The notes beneath the pieces were generated by a model. That model was not told the origin of the DNA. It worked only from the letters and a program-made list of their open reading frames with translations, and did not search any database. A DNA stretch of 64,000 nucleotides. Source: Martensiomyces pterosporus. Its lineage: Eukaryota; Kickxellomycota; Kickxellomycetes; Kickxellales; Kickxellaceae. Positions 52,397 to 63,900 of the stretch are shown piece after piece. A program made the position numbers and the translations under genes. The DNA lies in contig MU603940.1 of the NCBI GenBank assembly GCA_025201845.1, positions 124,001 through 188,000 of the forward strand. The letters run 5' to 3'. The first letter of the stretch is position 1. The number at the start of each line of letters is the position of its first letter.

Positions 52397-55311
52397 GACT
52401 GAAATGCAGTGCAGTGTGAAACAGTGGGGATATGCGAATGGAGGGAGGGAGGGATCCAAAACAAGGGCGCACTCGGTGTGGCGCGAATAAAACGAAAAGC
52501 TATAGAGGGCTTAGAGACAGAGGGAGGGTGCGGCAAATATGGATGGCAGCGACACCCCCTGTTTGAGTGCGGAGGTACAGAAGAAAATATCCAAGATGTG
52601 ACGTGCGTGAGGAAGACTGTGATGCAGTAGTGCGCAGGGTGTGGGCTAGGATAATGGCAGCGAGCAAGCAGTAGAGCCTAGACAGGAATACCACAGCCCA
52701 GGAGAGCAAGAGAAAGCGGAAAAGAGGAAAAAGAGAGCAGTAGGGGCCGGGATAGTGTGTGTGCCAGGTTAGCTGCTGGGAGGGAGCTCTGCGCAGTGGC
52801 TCGCCTAAAGTGGCAGCGTCTTTATGTTGTCTGGAGCCTCTGGCCGAAGTGAAATAAGGGAAAGGGGACTAGGAAACAGGTGCCAGATGGGCGGGATGCG
52901 AGATATGTCGTTGGGCACAGAGCCGCGAATGGTGAATTGCACTAAACGGAGGAAGAAGGGCGGAGTGTCAATAGTTGGGAAGGAAAAGCAGGTCTGCTTG
53001 TCTCTGCTTGGACTGCACCTGTGCATGGTGGCCTTTCTGCTAAAAGAGCGAAATGAGGCGCACCTGCTTCGTGGCCCTTCTATATTTGACCGGCCCGCGG
53101 CGTTGTAGAAAAATAGCCCGTGCTCCGCCCACAGAAGAGAAAGCGCATGTGGGCTTAGCCTTGGCTGAACGAAGGCATGCCGCATATAAAGCTAGTCGAA
53201 CTTACCTAGGTGGCGATTGTGCAGAGTGATCGGTGACGTGCTGCTGGTCGTCCACGTTTGAAGCGACCGCAGGGTTCGGCCAATTAAACAGGGAAAAGAG
53301 TAGGGTTGTAGCAAGCTGTTGTGGAAAGGGAAAGCGAGAGACAAGCAAGCAGGCTGGCGCTGCAGGGTTTGGAGGCGGCGTTCGAAACAGGTGCCAGTCG
53401 AGTGCCTCAGACAAATGGAAACAGAGGGAAAGCGAGGTTGACGTGAAAGGATTGGAAGGTTTGCTTGTAGGGTGAACGGTAGGGGGTGAGAAAGAAAGAA
53501 AGGAGAGCGGCCCGCCCGCCGGTCAGCATGCCACTCAAACTTCCCGTGCGTTGTTTACTTGCAAGCGAGAGCACCGCAGATCTTGCCCAAGAAAAATAAC
53601 AAACAGCGAGCTGCGGTGAGTGGCTCGGCTCGGGCAGCGCTGCTGACGCTATTGTTGTGGCTCGTGCACAACCGAGCTGTTGCTTTGACCCAAGGCATTT
53701 CTAGAGCGACATCTGGAGAAGGGGCGCAAGTCGACTAACACCAGACAGACGCATGAGGAGGGCACAGCACAGAGCGTCACTGCTACTGAGAGCAGCACGG
53801 AGATGCCTCAGCTACCGCAGCGTTGGGTGCAGATGGCCTATTTGAAGATGTCGAAATCAGCCATGGGGTTCCCAGATATGCATATTGGTGCTGGTAGGAG
53901 GACAACATCTTGGTGCGATGCCAGGCACCTTGGTGGTCGTGTAAAGCCACATGTTTGTGCTGGTTATATAAGAAATAGATGAATACCTCGATTCTCGACG
54001 TGCCTGTTGCTGAACACAGCAGGATGTGTCCACATTTCGTGTTTCATTGCTCAGACAAAGAAAAAGCGCGGTTATTGCGCTGCATCACCAAAACCCGAAT
54101 AGAATGTGGTTTTTGCGTGACTCAAAGCCACACTTTTGCGCAAACAGCGCTGCAGAACAGCACCGTCGCACCGCTCAATCTAGTGGGAAACCAATAACCA
54201 CATTTTGCGTACGTACTGCGGGCATGTATGCTTGACATTGAGGCCAGAGGTCCAACATTTCAAAGCTGGTGCAGATTCTTTGGCTCAGTCACAAAACTGA
54301 CGTGTGCTCATGAACATGCACACGTATCAGCATCCTGTATGCCCATTTAAACTGGCAACCAGCAGGCTGGCTGCTCACAACGCGTCCACCCTCGCTACAT
54401 TGCAAGTGCTACGGAGGAGGCGGAAAGGGACGTGCTTCCAAGCCGCTGTTCAGTCGAAGTGCGTGCACTGCAAGCCAGCGCAACAGCAGCACCAGTCTTG
54501 GCGCGTTATATCGCACATATTCTCCGGCTCAAAGTCTGACATCTTTTCCAAATCATATATCGCCAAACCATGCGGTGAGAGCGAAACATCACGTCCAGAC
54601 ATTGCGCACTCAAAAGCCAGCTTCATTTGTGCAAGTTACAGCCACTGCAGGCGCCTTTTGTGGCCAGGGCGCGGGTTCCAAAGTACCATATCATGCCGCT
54701 CAGTCGTAATAAGAGCTTTCCATTCTCTTGGCCCTTTGCTTGGCTGCCGCAACATACACATGTTGAAAGCATAATTGAATAAAGCCTGGTCTCCGCCAGA
54801 CACACCAACCACACCCTCCTCTCTTGCGCTTTTCAGCAACACGCTTTTCTCTTGAGCAGCAGCTTGGGCCCGACAATAGACTTTGTCCTACACGCACTAC
54901 TTACTACTCCTTCTACTACCCTCGCCACGAAGCTGCAACCGCCGCACTTGCTGCTGAAATACCTAGAGGCTGTCCACACAGAGGGCTCTTCTCCCTCCTT
55001 CCCCTTCCCCAGCACACGCTTCTCTTTTTCCTTTTACAGGCTTTTTCACTTATTATTTATATTTGTTTACTAATAGCCCGTATACTGAAATCGGGCACGC
55101 CTGCCACCTCTGCATTCGCCTAATTACCCGCTGCCGAAGCGCGTCTTTCTCATTCGTAATTTGCAAGCAGCGAATTTGCAGCGTAGCAGCGTCTCAGAAA
55201 CACCGCTATCTATCCCCTTTCTTCGCACGCCCCTAAACACCCAGGCACGCCCACCTCTCCTATCGCACCGCCCATACAATTTATTCTTGCCAGCTGCGCC
55301 ATTGTGTGGAA
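52397..55311. promoter_or_regulatory. Long divergent gene-free region
   Basis: About 2.9 kb between NUM1 (-) and the PHD gene (+). The edges hold leaders: purine-rich towards NUM1, strongly pyrimidine-rich (about 54820-55300) towards the PHD gene. The 53870-54330 part is more AT-rich than its surroundings and contains several CCACA and TTTTGCG motifs in both orientations. ORFs up to 156 codons (54304-54774) show no domain. No tRNA-like T-loop was found by eye. Confidence 0.55.
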
Positions 55312-58300
55312 ATGAGCACAGCCAGCGACGATATCAAGCCCAAAACGCCCGTAGCAGGCGCTGCCCACCGTCAGGCGCTGCGCACAGGAGATTTGCTGAT
55401 GTATTATAAGAAAGACATCAGCGACCAAAAGGAGCAGCAGCGTCCGGAAGAGATGTCAACGCCCAACACGCCAGACACCGCATCCTCGCCATCGGGCGAC
55501 TCTGCAGACGAGGACGATGTAAGGACCAAACACCACTTGAAGCGTGGCTTTCCCATTTACACCGCACAGATGAAAGGACATCCTATGCCTAATGCGCACC
55601 CGCGACTATGGTTTAATTTATATCGCCACCCATGCATACGCGACGACAGAAAGTGGTGCTCGCTCGCTTTGGTTCTATAGGTGTATGCACGCTGGCGCGT
55701 CAGGGACCAATTGCCACTAATAGCATTCATCTGCTGTCTACATCTCATTGTTGTACTTTGGGAATTCTGATGCTATGTGTAGGAAGTGTGCGCCATCTGC
55801 TTGAAGGGCGATTTTACACCAGACAACCTTATCGTGTTTTGCGAAGGGAAGTGCAAGCTAGGGTTTCACCAAAAGTGCTACGGCATCAACGAGATCCCCC
55901 CTGGCGACGAGCCGTGGTATTGCGACTGGTGTGCTGGAGGCAACAAGGCAACATATGGAAAGGTAGGGATATCCTGCACCAATGCTGGATCCAGCGCATT
56001 GGTTTGGGCAATGTTGGTGGTGCCCATTGTTTACATATGAATGACGAAAGTTGAGCAGGATTAGTATTGTGAGGCTCTTTCTTCCGCTTGTGCTGGTCGC
56101 TCCATTACGTGCCATTGAGCGGATAGCCACTGGGCAGATAGCCACTGGGCAGATAGCCACTGGGAGGATAGCCATTGAGCAACACCGCTCAGCACCGCAC
56201 TGCCGCCTCAGCCACATGCTGCCTATCAGCTGTCTCAATTCCAGCCTCGATTGCTGTGCATACACACCCGCCATCATCTTCCTTCGCTGCCCCTGTAGAA
56301 TCTATATTGCTGCCACTACAAGAACGACAAGTCTGCACGCACGCTGATTATCGAGGGGAAGCCTAGTGAGCAGCACTTTGTGCATGTCCACTGTGCGGCA
56401 TGGATCCCCGATGTCGACACCAGCACTATACCGTTTGCTACAAAGGTCTCCAAGCTCAAGGCTGAGCTGACAAAGTGCTACTTTTGCGATGCACGCTTTG
56501 GATATCAGGTCCGCTGCTCGCATGCCGACAGTGGCGCGCAGTGCGAGATGACGTTTCATCCGATGTGCGCCGTGAGATACAAGTTTCTTGCTCCGCCTCC
56601 CACATACAACACCAAGTACAGCCACCACCTCTGTCCTTTGCACGCTCCTTCTGCAGCTGCCACGAAGCGGCGGCGGGTCACTGATGTCCACGAGGAGCAG
56701 GAATCCAGCAAAAGGGCCAATAGGAGGCAGTCCCTTCCTGCTCACTCGTCGCGTGCCAGCAGCACCAAGGCCCTTTCGGCCAATGTGGATGCTGATGCAG
56801 CAATGCTGCCTGTAAAACACTCCGTCTCTACAACGCCCGCCGCGTCTAAGCAGATCATGGCCGCGTCTGCTACTGCGCCTGCGCCTGCGTCAAAGTCTGC
56901 TGCTGGCAGGCATAGGGGCTCGGGTGCAGAAAGGGGTAATGCCAGATCATCGCCAGCACGGTCTCCAGCATTGCGCCGTGCTGGCAGGCTCCCCACTTCC
57001 ATTCATGATGACCTGAGCGAGGCCAGCTCGGCAGAGAACGGCAACTCCAACGGCCGGGGTCGCGCTCACAGACGTCGCCGCCACCAGGGTTCCACCGATG
57101 GCAGTGGCAATGGCAATGGCAATGGCAATGGCGATGTTGGTACTGATGGCGATGCTGAGGCCGATGTGCACAGCGTGGTTGGCGGTGGGGCACGCCACAC
57201 CATCAAGCTGAGGCGCACGAGCAGCCGCGCATCGCCGTCTCTTGATCCAGACTCAACGTCTGCTGAACACCCGCCACTGCGTGGGCCGTCACCCGAATCA
57301 AGCGAGCTGGGCAGCAAGGAGCCAAAGAAGATCACACTGACATTTACTGGCCGCTCGGGGGTTCGCCATGGTAGCCAGCCGCCTGAAGACAGGGGAACGC
57401 TGTCTATACCAGTGGTGCAGCGAGAGGAGCAAGCTGAGGGCGGACCCAGTGTGAACCCCGATGCCTCTCGTGCTCAGATGGTGGCAGGGATGCCTCACCA
57501 GATGCCGCGCCGTTTGTCAAATCCTAATAGAGCCCCTAACCAGCACTCGAAACGCCCTACGATCCGCGTCAAACCATTTGGGCATTCGTCTGAGCCTCGG
57601 CCTGGTGCTAGCGACAGCACGGCGCACAAGCCAGGAGCGCTGTACCAGCCACAGTCCCCTGGCGTCAAGGGCTTTGCTGTGGTCGATCGTACAAATAGCG
57701 AGGATACGGCAGCGAGGCTGCCGGAAGAGCAGGTGATGTGGATCAAGCAGTCGCACGACATGCTTATGCGGCAAAGCGAAGTTCTGGGCAAGATTCAAGA
57801 GATGGTCAGTGAGCTGTCGACCCACCCAGCAAGGCAGGCACAGCATGCCATGTCGACGATCAGTAGCTTGACGGCGCTTATATCCAGCAGCGGCGGCGGC
57901 GGCGGCACGCAAACTCCCAAGCCGCAGATAACGCCGCCTCTGTCGTCGCAAAATGGTACAACATTTGCACCGAGTCGGCCACTGCATGGCGGATCTGACG
58001 TGCCGGAAGGCAGCAACGGCACGGCAGCNNNNNNNNNNGGAGCGCTGTACCAGCCACAGTCCCCTGGCGTCAAGGGCTTTGCTGTGGTCGATCGTACAAA
58101 TAGCGAGGATACTGCAGCGAGGCTGCCGGAAGAGCAGGTGATGTGGATCAAGCAGTCGCACGACATGCTTATGCGGCAAAGCGAAGTTCTGGGCAAGATC
58201 CAAGAGATGGTCAGTGAGCTGTCGACCCACCCAGCAAGGCAGGCACAGCATGCCATGTCGACGATCAGTAGCTTGACGGCGCTTATATCCAGCAGCGGCG

Positions 58301-58995
58301 GCGGCGGCGGCGGCACGCAAACTCCCAAGCCGCAGATAACGCCGCCTCTGTCGTCGCAGAATGGTACAACATTTGCGCCGAGTCGGCCACTGCATGGCGG
58401 ACCTGACGTGCCGGAAGGCAGCAACGGCACGGCAGCAACGGCAGCGGCAGCTGCAAATAGCCACGGACACCAGCTCCCTCGGCCAGCGTTGAGCCTTAAT
58501 AAGCTGTACAGCAAGGGTGCTCAGGAGAAAAATAGCAGCACACCTGCAGCAGTGCCAAAACACGCTGCTGCCAGCCTCAGCCAGCACTTGCCCAAGGCAG
58601 CTGCGCTGTCGGCATTGCCAAAGTCCCTGGTGGCCGCTGCACCAACCGGCGATGCAGGCCATTTAGCATCCACGTCGTCTGAGCGGTCATCAGTGCCGCC
58701 TCGGGCAGGTGCACCGCAGAGTGCGCAGGCTGAGCTCGATGAGCTAAAGGCCAACGTCCTGTCTCTGATCAAGCTGGTCAATATGCCCGAGGTTCTGAAA
58801 AATATGTTTGCGAAGAGGGACGAGTCTAAGGCTGATGCGAACGGCGATAGCCGTGGATCGAACGGAGGCAAGAAGCCGTCGTCCATCAAGACTCTGATCG
58901 CCGACCTCAAGCAGCTAGGCGCGCTCTCCCGCGAGAACGTGTGTGAATATGTCAAGGTTTTTGTGCGCAACCTCGAGGCGGGCGAATCTAGTTAA
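55312..58995 (+). CDS. PHD and extended-PHD (PZP) chromatin protein, three exons, with an assembly gap
   Basis: Exons 55312-55518, 55783-55962 and 56299-58995; all junctions are phase 0. Exon 2 is almost exactly one PHD finger (EVCAICLKGDFTPDN to EPWYCDWCAGG). Exon 3 begins with NLYCCHYKNDKSART, completing a zinc knuckle plus extended PHD (HVHCAAWIPDVD, CYFCDARFGYQVRC, FHPMCA, HHLCPLH), the PZP module of JADE/BRPF/NTO1/AF10 proteins that reads unmodified H3 tails and DNA. No bromodomain or PWWP follows; the rest is disordered, Ser/Gly/Pro-rich, with a helical end (ELDELKANVLSLIKLVNMPE). That is nearer AF10-like than NTO1, but the subfamily is uncertain. A 10-N gap at 58029 is flanked by two allele-like copies; with one removed the protein is about 892 residues. 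Confidence 0.88.
56111..56180 (+). repeat. 15-bp minisatellite in intron 2 of the PHD gene
   Basis: About four direct copies of a GATAGCCACTGGGCA unit, the outer ones diverging (GGATAGCCATTGAGC), inside the 336-bp intron 55963-56298. Confidence 0.85.
57634..58028. repeat. Copy 1 of an allele-like repeat flanking a gap
   Basis: 395 bp matching 58039-58436 with five single-base differences and one GGC-unit indel. Four substitutions are silent; one changes Ser to Pro. Confidence 0.92.
58029..58038. other. Assembly gap (10 N)
   Basis: Ten N between two nearly identical copies of coding sequence in the PHD gene. Confidence 0.98.
58039..58436. repeat. Copy 2 of the allele-like repeat
   Basis: 398 bp, the second version of 57634-58028, with one more GGC (Gly) unit in the poly-Gly stretch. 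The sequence continues from here into the rest of the gene. Confidence 0.92.
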
Positions 58996-59237
58996 AAAAA
59001 AAAGTCTAGTTTGTTCAATGTTGTTTCTTTGCAGCTGCCTATTTCCGCTCCATTCCAACTCTGTGCATTATCATAGCCCCCTCGTACACACAACCACCGC
59101 ACTTGGCGCCAGAAAACTCGATACTTGTGAATTGGGTGAGAGCCCGCGAACAAAGAATGGTGGGCAACAAAGGAAGGAATGCTCGTTGTCTTTCTGTATA
59201 TCTGCTGGTCTCGATCCTGCCGTTCGCCTCGAAGCAC

Positions 59238-60808
59238 CTAGGACGTTGGAGAGTACGATGGCGAGCGATGGCGAGAGCGGTCGTGCTCATGGTTGGCCGC
59301 AGGGCCCTCGTTGTCGCTGGCGAACAGATCATCTCCAATGTCCACATTCTCATCTGTGTCGTCGCTGGTACGGGCCGTGTTGCCGTGGACGATTTCCTCT
59401 CTGATCCGCTCGTGCAGCGTGTTCATTGCCTCGGACCGTTCCTGGACTTCATCCTCCGACAGCTCGCGCAGCTGCAGCGCAACACTGGTGACACGGAGCG
59501 GGTCGTCGAGTTCCTCTTGCTGGCGGATAGCGAATGGAAGTTGGCGGCGCTTGGCCATGAGACGGTTCTTGATTGGCACATACGCAGCCACAGGCTGGCC
59601 GTCTGCTGCACTCTTCATCGTGATCATGTGTAGGTCCTGGCGGTTTGAGGACTCTGGCCGAATCGGCGCATCGTACTCACGAGACCTCTCGAAACGGAAC
59701 TCGACCTCTTCGTCGTCCCCACCAGCCTGGGTGGTGTTCTCAAGTCGGCGGCGAACACGCCTGGCAGTGTCCTCGTCTTCGGGCAAGAAGCACTCGATCC
59801 AGCGCTCGTCCTCATCGAAGTTGTTCCTGCGCACACGCGGGCGGAAGATGAGGGTCTGGCGTGCCTCGTCGCCAAGCCTCTTGGTCTCAGCAGCATCCAA
59901 ATCGCTGCTCCTCTGGGACACATAGACCGGGTCGGGGCAGGTATCGAGAGAGAATACTGTGTACATGTTGGGCCAGATGTCCTCGTCTGGCAGCAGCGGG
60001 ATAGCCTCGACTGCACGCAGCCTGCTGTTGCTTGGATGCTTGAGGCCGCGCAGCAGGTCCTCCTCGCCATTTGGACTCTCATCATACCTTGCAAAGAACC
60101 TGAATGATTCCTCGATCGCCTGCAGCTGCCCCTCCTTCGAATGGTCAAACTTCTGCTTGAGGCTGGTGCTAGTGGCGCGGCCAGATGCCGGGTGCCTTGT
60201 GCTCTGTGTGGCCGGTGGGCCATTCTGCGGCTGCGCACCAGGGGTATTGCTGCCACTTGCATTGGCAGCCGGCGTGCCTGCCTCGGATTTCGCAGCAGCC
60301 GGGTTGGAGCTGCTTGGGAGGTGCAGCAGGAACTCGTCCTTCTCGTCGAGCTTCTGCGGCTTTGGACGTGCAACAGCCTTGTCCTCGTCAAAGACACCCA
60401 GCAGACAGGGGTCGATTGGCATGCCGAGCTCTGCGTCAACATGCATCGGATACACTGTGGCCTCCTCTAGCGTTGTGTGCCGGTACTCTACGTAGTGCTG
60501 AAGACGCGCCTGGCTGTACGACCCCGCGCTGGGATCCACGTAGGTTGGCGGGATCGGCAAGAGCTTGGGCGGGAATGGAACCATGGGCAAGGGGTTCTGG
60601 TAGCGAACCTTGCACAAAAACTCTTTCCCCACGGTCCTATTCGTGCATGTATGGAATGGGAAGAAGCATGTTCGCTGTGAGGGCCTGAGGTTAGTAGTCA
60701 GGTGCAGCCGGCGTTATGTATTGAGGCACGCTGATTGCAAGCACCAGCCAAATGCTCGGCTGAACAGAGAGAAGACGCGTACTTTTTGCTTCCTTTTGCC
60801 GAAGACAT
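59238..60808 (-). CDS. PAF1: PAF1 subunit of the RNA polymerase II-associated Paf1 complex, two exons (N-terminus tentative)
   Basis: Paf1 is a core subunit of the elongation complex that promotes H2B ubiquitination and H3 methylation. Diagnostic N-terminal block: EFLCKVRYQNPLPMVPFPPK, then LQHYVEYRHTTLEE and the Asp/Pro-rich IDPCLLGVFDEDKAVARP; a central SFRFFARYDESP and DLDAAETKRL segment; and an acidic C-terminal tail (DDTDENVDIGDD). The large exon reaches 59238 and contains no ATG before the PAF1 block. A small upstream exon 60783-60808 (MSSAKGSK) with GTACGC donor and a CTCAG acceptor before 60684 restores frame, giving 490 residues. The branch-like TACTAAC lies only about seven bases before that acceptor, so the exact N-terminus is uncertain. 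Confidence 0.87.
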
Positions 60809-61314
60809 TGTCTCTAGCTGTGACTTGATATCGGGCCGGTAAACACGGGGTGCGAGAGAAGCGGTTGTGCTGGCTGTTTTGGCGAATTAAGAGAGCAGGG
60901 CAAAAGGCATCAAGAGCTGAAGGGGGGCTGCGGCAGCAAGAGAGGGAATGCAAAAGAGCTCGAACGCGGGAATCGACGTAGCAAGTATCGGAGAGCAAAG
61001 CGCAGGAGGCAAAGCAAAAAGCGCAACGCATTCTGGCAATTCAGCTCTAGCTCCAGCCTTGCCCTCAGCTCTGAGGCGCGCCAGCCTGCTCCACTAGGCA
61101 CAGCAGCACGCGCTGGCCGAGCCGAGCCGCCCGCTCCAGCCCACACAAAGGCCTCGCGGGCTTGCAGGTCTGAGCGAGCCAAGCGACAAATGCAGCTCGC
61201 GCTTCCTGGTGCACTTGGTTACTCACAAAGCACCCGCTGCTTGCCTCACAGCAGTAGCCCGCCTCTCTACTCTGCAAAATATTCACAGCAAGCTAGTTCC
61301 TGGAGAGAAAAAAA
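60809..61314. promoter_or_regulatory. Divergent promoter region between PAF1 and WRS1
   Basis: About 500 bp with no gene. It is GC-rich towards WRS1, where the ATG follows an A-rich stretch (gagaaaaaaaATGG). No TATA box is obvious. Confidence 0.5.
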
Positions 61315-62598
61315 ATGGTCGAAACCAAAGACAGCACTGCCACTGCTGCGCCCGCGCAGGAAATGGAGCAGCTCGACGTCGGCAGCGCAGCCGCCGAGCA
61401 AGTGGAGCAGAACATTACTCCCTGGGAGGTCGAGGGAGCGGTTGTGGACGGCATTCAGCAGGTAATTGACTACGACAAGCTGATTAAGCAGTTTGGCACT
61501 CGCAAGATTGACGAGGCCCTGCTCGAGCGGTTTGAAAAAATCACTGGCCACGCGCCCCACCTTTACCTACGCCGCGGCATTTTCTTCTCTCATCGCGAGC
61601 TGGAGAAAATCCTTGACAGACACGAGCAGGGCAAGCCCTTCTACCTGTACACGGGCCGTGGGCCCAGCCGTGGCCATATGCATATCGGCCACATGATGCC
61701 CTTTATCTTCTGCAAGTGGCTCCAGGACGTGTTTGATGTGCCGCTTGTGGTGCAGCTCACCGACGACGAAAAGTTCCTGTTCAAGAACGATCTTACCTTG
61801 GAGCAGGCCAACGAGTACGCCTTCAGCACGGTGCGCGAGATCGCTGCCATTGGGTTCAAGCCCGAGAAGACGTTCATCTTCTCCGATATCGACCATGTGG
61901 GCGGCGCCTTCTACCGCAACATCCTCCGCATCTCGCGCTGCATCACTTACAGTACGGCGAAGGCTGCGTTTGGGTTCAAGGAAAGCGACCACATTGGCAA
62001 GGTCCACTTCCCCAGCATCCAGGCCGCACCGGCGTTCTGCTCGACGTTCCCGACTATCTTTGGCGACCGCAAGGACATCCCCTGCCTGATCCCCTGCGGC
62101 ATCGACCAGGACCCCTACTTCCGCCTCACCCGCGACGTTGCCCAGCGGCTCAAGCACAAGAAGCCATCGCTCATCCATGCCCGCTTCCTGCCTGCACTCC
62201 AGGGGCCCACGTCTAAAATGAGCTCGTCAATTGATGTGTCAGCCATCTTTATGAGCGACACCCAGGCCCAGATCAAGAAGAAGATCAACAAATATGCGTT
62301 TTCCGGCGGCCGCACCTCGCTGGAGGAGCACAGGGAGTTCGGCGGCAACCCGGATGTCGACGTGTCGTACCAGTACCTCACCTACTTCCTTGAAGATGAC
62401 AAGGAGATTGAGGATCTGGCGGCTGGCTATAGGAAGGGTGAGATCACCTCGGGCGAAATGAAGGCACACTGCATCAAGGTCATTCAGGAGTTTGTGAGTG
62501 GGTTCCAGGAGCGCGAGAAGGCGATCACTGACGAGGAGGTCAAGAGCTTTATGAACCCCGACTACCCGCGTCCCTTTGCTGCTCTTGCCAAGAAGTAG
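61315..62598 (+). CDS. WRS1: Cytosolic tryptophanyl-tRNA synthetase
   Basis: 427 residues, single exon; charges tRNA-Trp in the cytosol. Class I signature HIGH appears in GHMHIGHMMPFIF (about 120-132) and KMSSS in GPTSKMSSSIDVSAIF (about residue 300). The eukaryotic-type features are present: TPWEVEG near the N-terminus, RRGIFFSHRELEKIL, DDEKFLF, and DIDHVGGAFYRNI. No mitochondrial presequence is seen (MVETKDSTATAAPAQEMEQL is acidic), consistent with the cytosolic enzyme. The stop is TAG at 62596-62598. Confidence 0.97.
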   Translation: MVETKDSTATAAPAQEMEQLDVGSAAAEQVEQNITPWEVEGAVVDGIQQVIDYDKLIKQFGTRKIDEALLERFEKITGHAPHLYLRRGIFFSHRELEKILDRHEQGKPFYLYTGRGPSRGHMHIGHMMPFIFCKWLQDVFDVPLVVQLTDDEKFLFKNDLTLEQANEYAFSTVREIAAIGFKPEKTFIFSDIDHVGGAFYRNILRISRCITYSTAKAAFGFKESDHIGKVHFPSIQAAPAFCSTFPTIFGDRKDIPCLIPCGIDQDPYFRLTRDVAQRLKHKKPSLIHARFLPALQGPTSKMSSSIDVSAIFMSDTQAQIKKKINKYAFSGGRTSLEEHREFGGNPDVDVSYQYLTYFLEDDKEIEDLAAGYRKGEITSGEMKAHCIKVIQEFVSGFQEREKAITDEEVKSFMNPDYPRPFAALAKK

Positions 62599-62786
62599 AT
62601 GTCGAGCCTCTTCCAGATAGTCATTTTCAGGGCGAGGCGCCTGTCGCCTGGGTGCTTTCTAGATGCTCTACGGCCGGCTTATTCGGACAGCGGCAATGGG
62701 AACGTAGCTCCAGGAGGGCTGGCTGTTGCAGATGTTCATGTTAAACGAGATAGAAAGAAAGAGCAAGTAGTGTGTAAACAGGATAT

Positions 62787-63420
62787 CTAGAGGGACTGGG
62801 TGCTGGCGAAGGCCTGGCACTGCTTGAGCATGTCAAGGTAGTACTGGCACGAGCCCATGTCGTTGTTAGTGCTCTCCAGACAGCGAGTGAAGGCCTTGGC
62901 ATCGGCATCGCAGGAGCGGACAGCCTGCTGCGAGTAACCGGTGGACTGATCGAAGGCGGCAGCCTGAGGAGGGGCCTGCTGCTGGGCCTGCTGGGCAGAC
63001 GAGTCGCTGCTGCCGCCGCTGAACAAGCCAGTAACCGCGTGACCCTAGTGATTTTATAGAGAATCAGATCGGCAACACCACAGCGCGCTTATCAGTGAAG
63101 CGAAATCGAATATCGTAGAACGGCCAGAAAAGTGCAATCTGCCGCATCCATAGCAAGCGATGAAGCAGGCGGCTTTAGGATATACTTACGACTGTGTGGC
63201 CAATAGCAGAGCCGACGGCGACGCCACCGGCAGTGGCAGCCATCTGCGCAAAGAGGCCGGGCTGCTGAGGCTGGGCAACAGCAGCGGGAGCAGCGGGAGC
63301 GGCAGCCGGAGGAGCGTGGTGGGCGGCCGGCGGGGGAGCAGCCATGGTGTGAGCCTCCCTACGAGGAGGGGCGGCGGGGGCGCGATAAGAAGAGCGACCA
63401 GAGCGACCAGAGCGAGCCAT
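62787..63420 (-). CDS. MIX17: Twin CX9C protein, MIX17/CHCHD2 family, two exons
   Basis: Exon 1 (63190-63420) encodes [20 protein letters not shown], a basic N-terminus, a Pro/Ala-rich stretch and a glycine-rich hydrophobic segment ([13 protein letters not shown]). Exon 2 (62787-63044) continues [11 protein letters not shown], a Gln-rich linker and a CHCH domain with two CX9C motifs ([11 protein letters not shown] and [11 protein letters not shown]), imported by the Mia40 disulfide relay into the intermembrane space. The intron (145 bp, GTAAGT to CACTAG) joins in phase 0 to give SAIGHTVGHAVTG, the family's signature. 162 residues. The ATG at 63420 fits the basic presequence; the upstream in-frame codon is not ATG. 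Role: respiratory chain support and stress response, by family. Confidence 0.94.
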
Positions 63421-63642
63421 TGTCAATTTGCACTAAAGAAAAAGAAGCTGAAAATATAGCTGCGATCAATAAAGATGGGTGAAGGCGGTTGAGAGAGCAG
63501 TCCCAAGCGAGGAGCAGCCCCCCTGCTTAAATATCCACGCCAAGGCGAGCTGTACCGTAAGCAGAGTGCGATCAGGAGGGGGACGCTAGGGGACAGGGGA
63601 CGCTGGCCCAGGGGGCGCTGCTCGGCCTGGGCAATGGTTTGG

Positions 63643-63674
<32 letters not shown>

Positions 63675-63900
63675 CAGCCCCCCACATGGCACAAGGCCCG
63701 CTTCGGGGTTGGCAAGGGGCGAGCCCTTGATTTCCGCCAATATTTCCGCACGACCTTTGCCGCTGTGGTGTCCGCATGGCTGGTGCCAGTCTATTCGCGT
63801 TCGTACTAGCACCTTCCCTGCTCTGCAGCACACACCCCTCGCTTCCTCTAAATTATCTGCTTTATTCCACCTGCTTCCCCTTTTGCCGTGCAACATAAAG
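63421..63900. promoter_or_regulatory. Divergent promoter region before the last gene
   Basis: About 480 bp. Towards MIX17 a TTAAATATCC run (about 63526-63535) may act as an A/T promoter element on the minus strand. Two CAGCAGCACTAG repeats lie at about 63643-63675. The final 60 bp are a CT-rich leader for the gene at 63901. Confidence 0.5.

Noticed and set aside
54304..54774. 156-codon ORF in the large gene-free region
   Set aside because: No domain, no targeting signal and odd composition; treated as chance.
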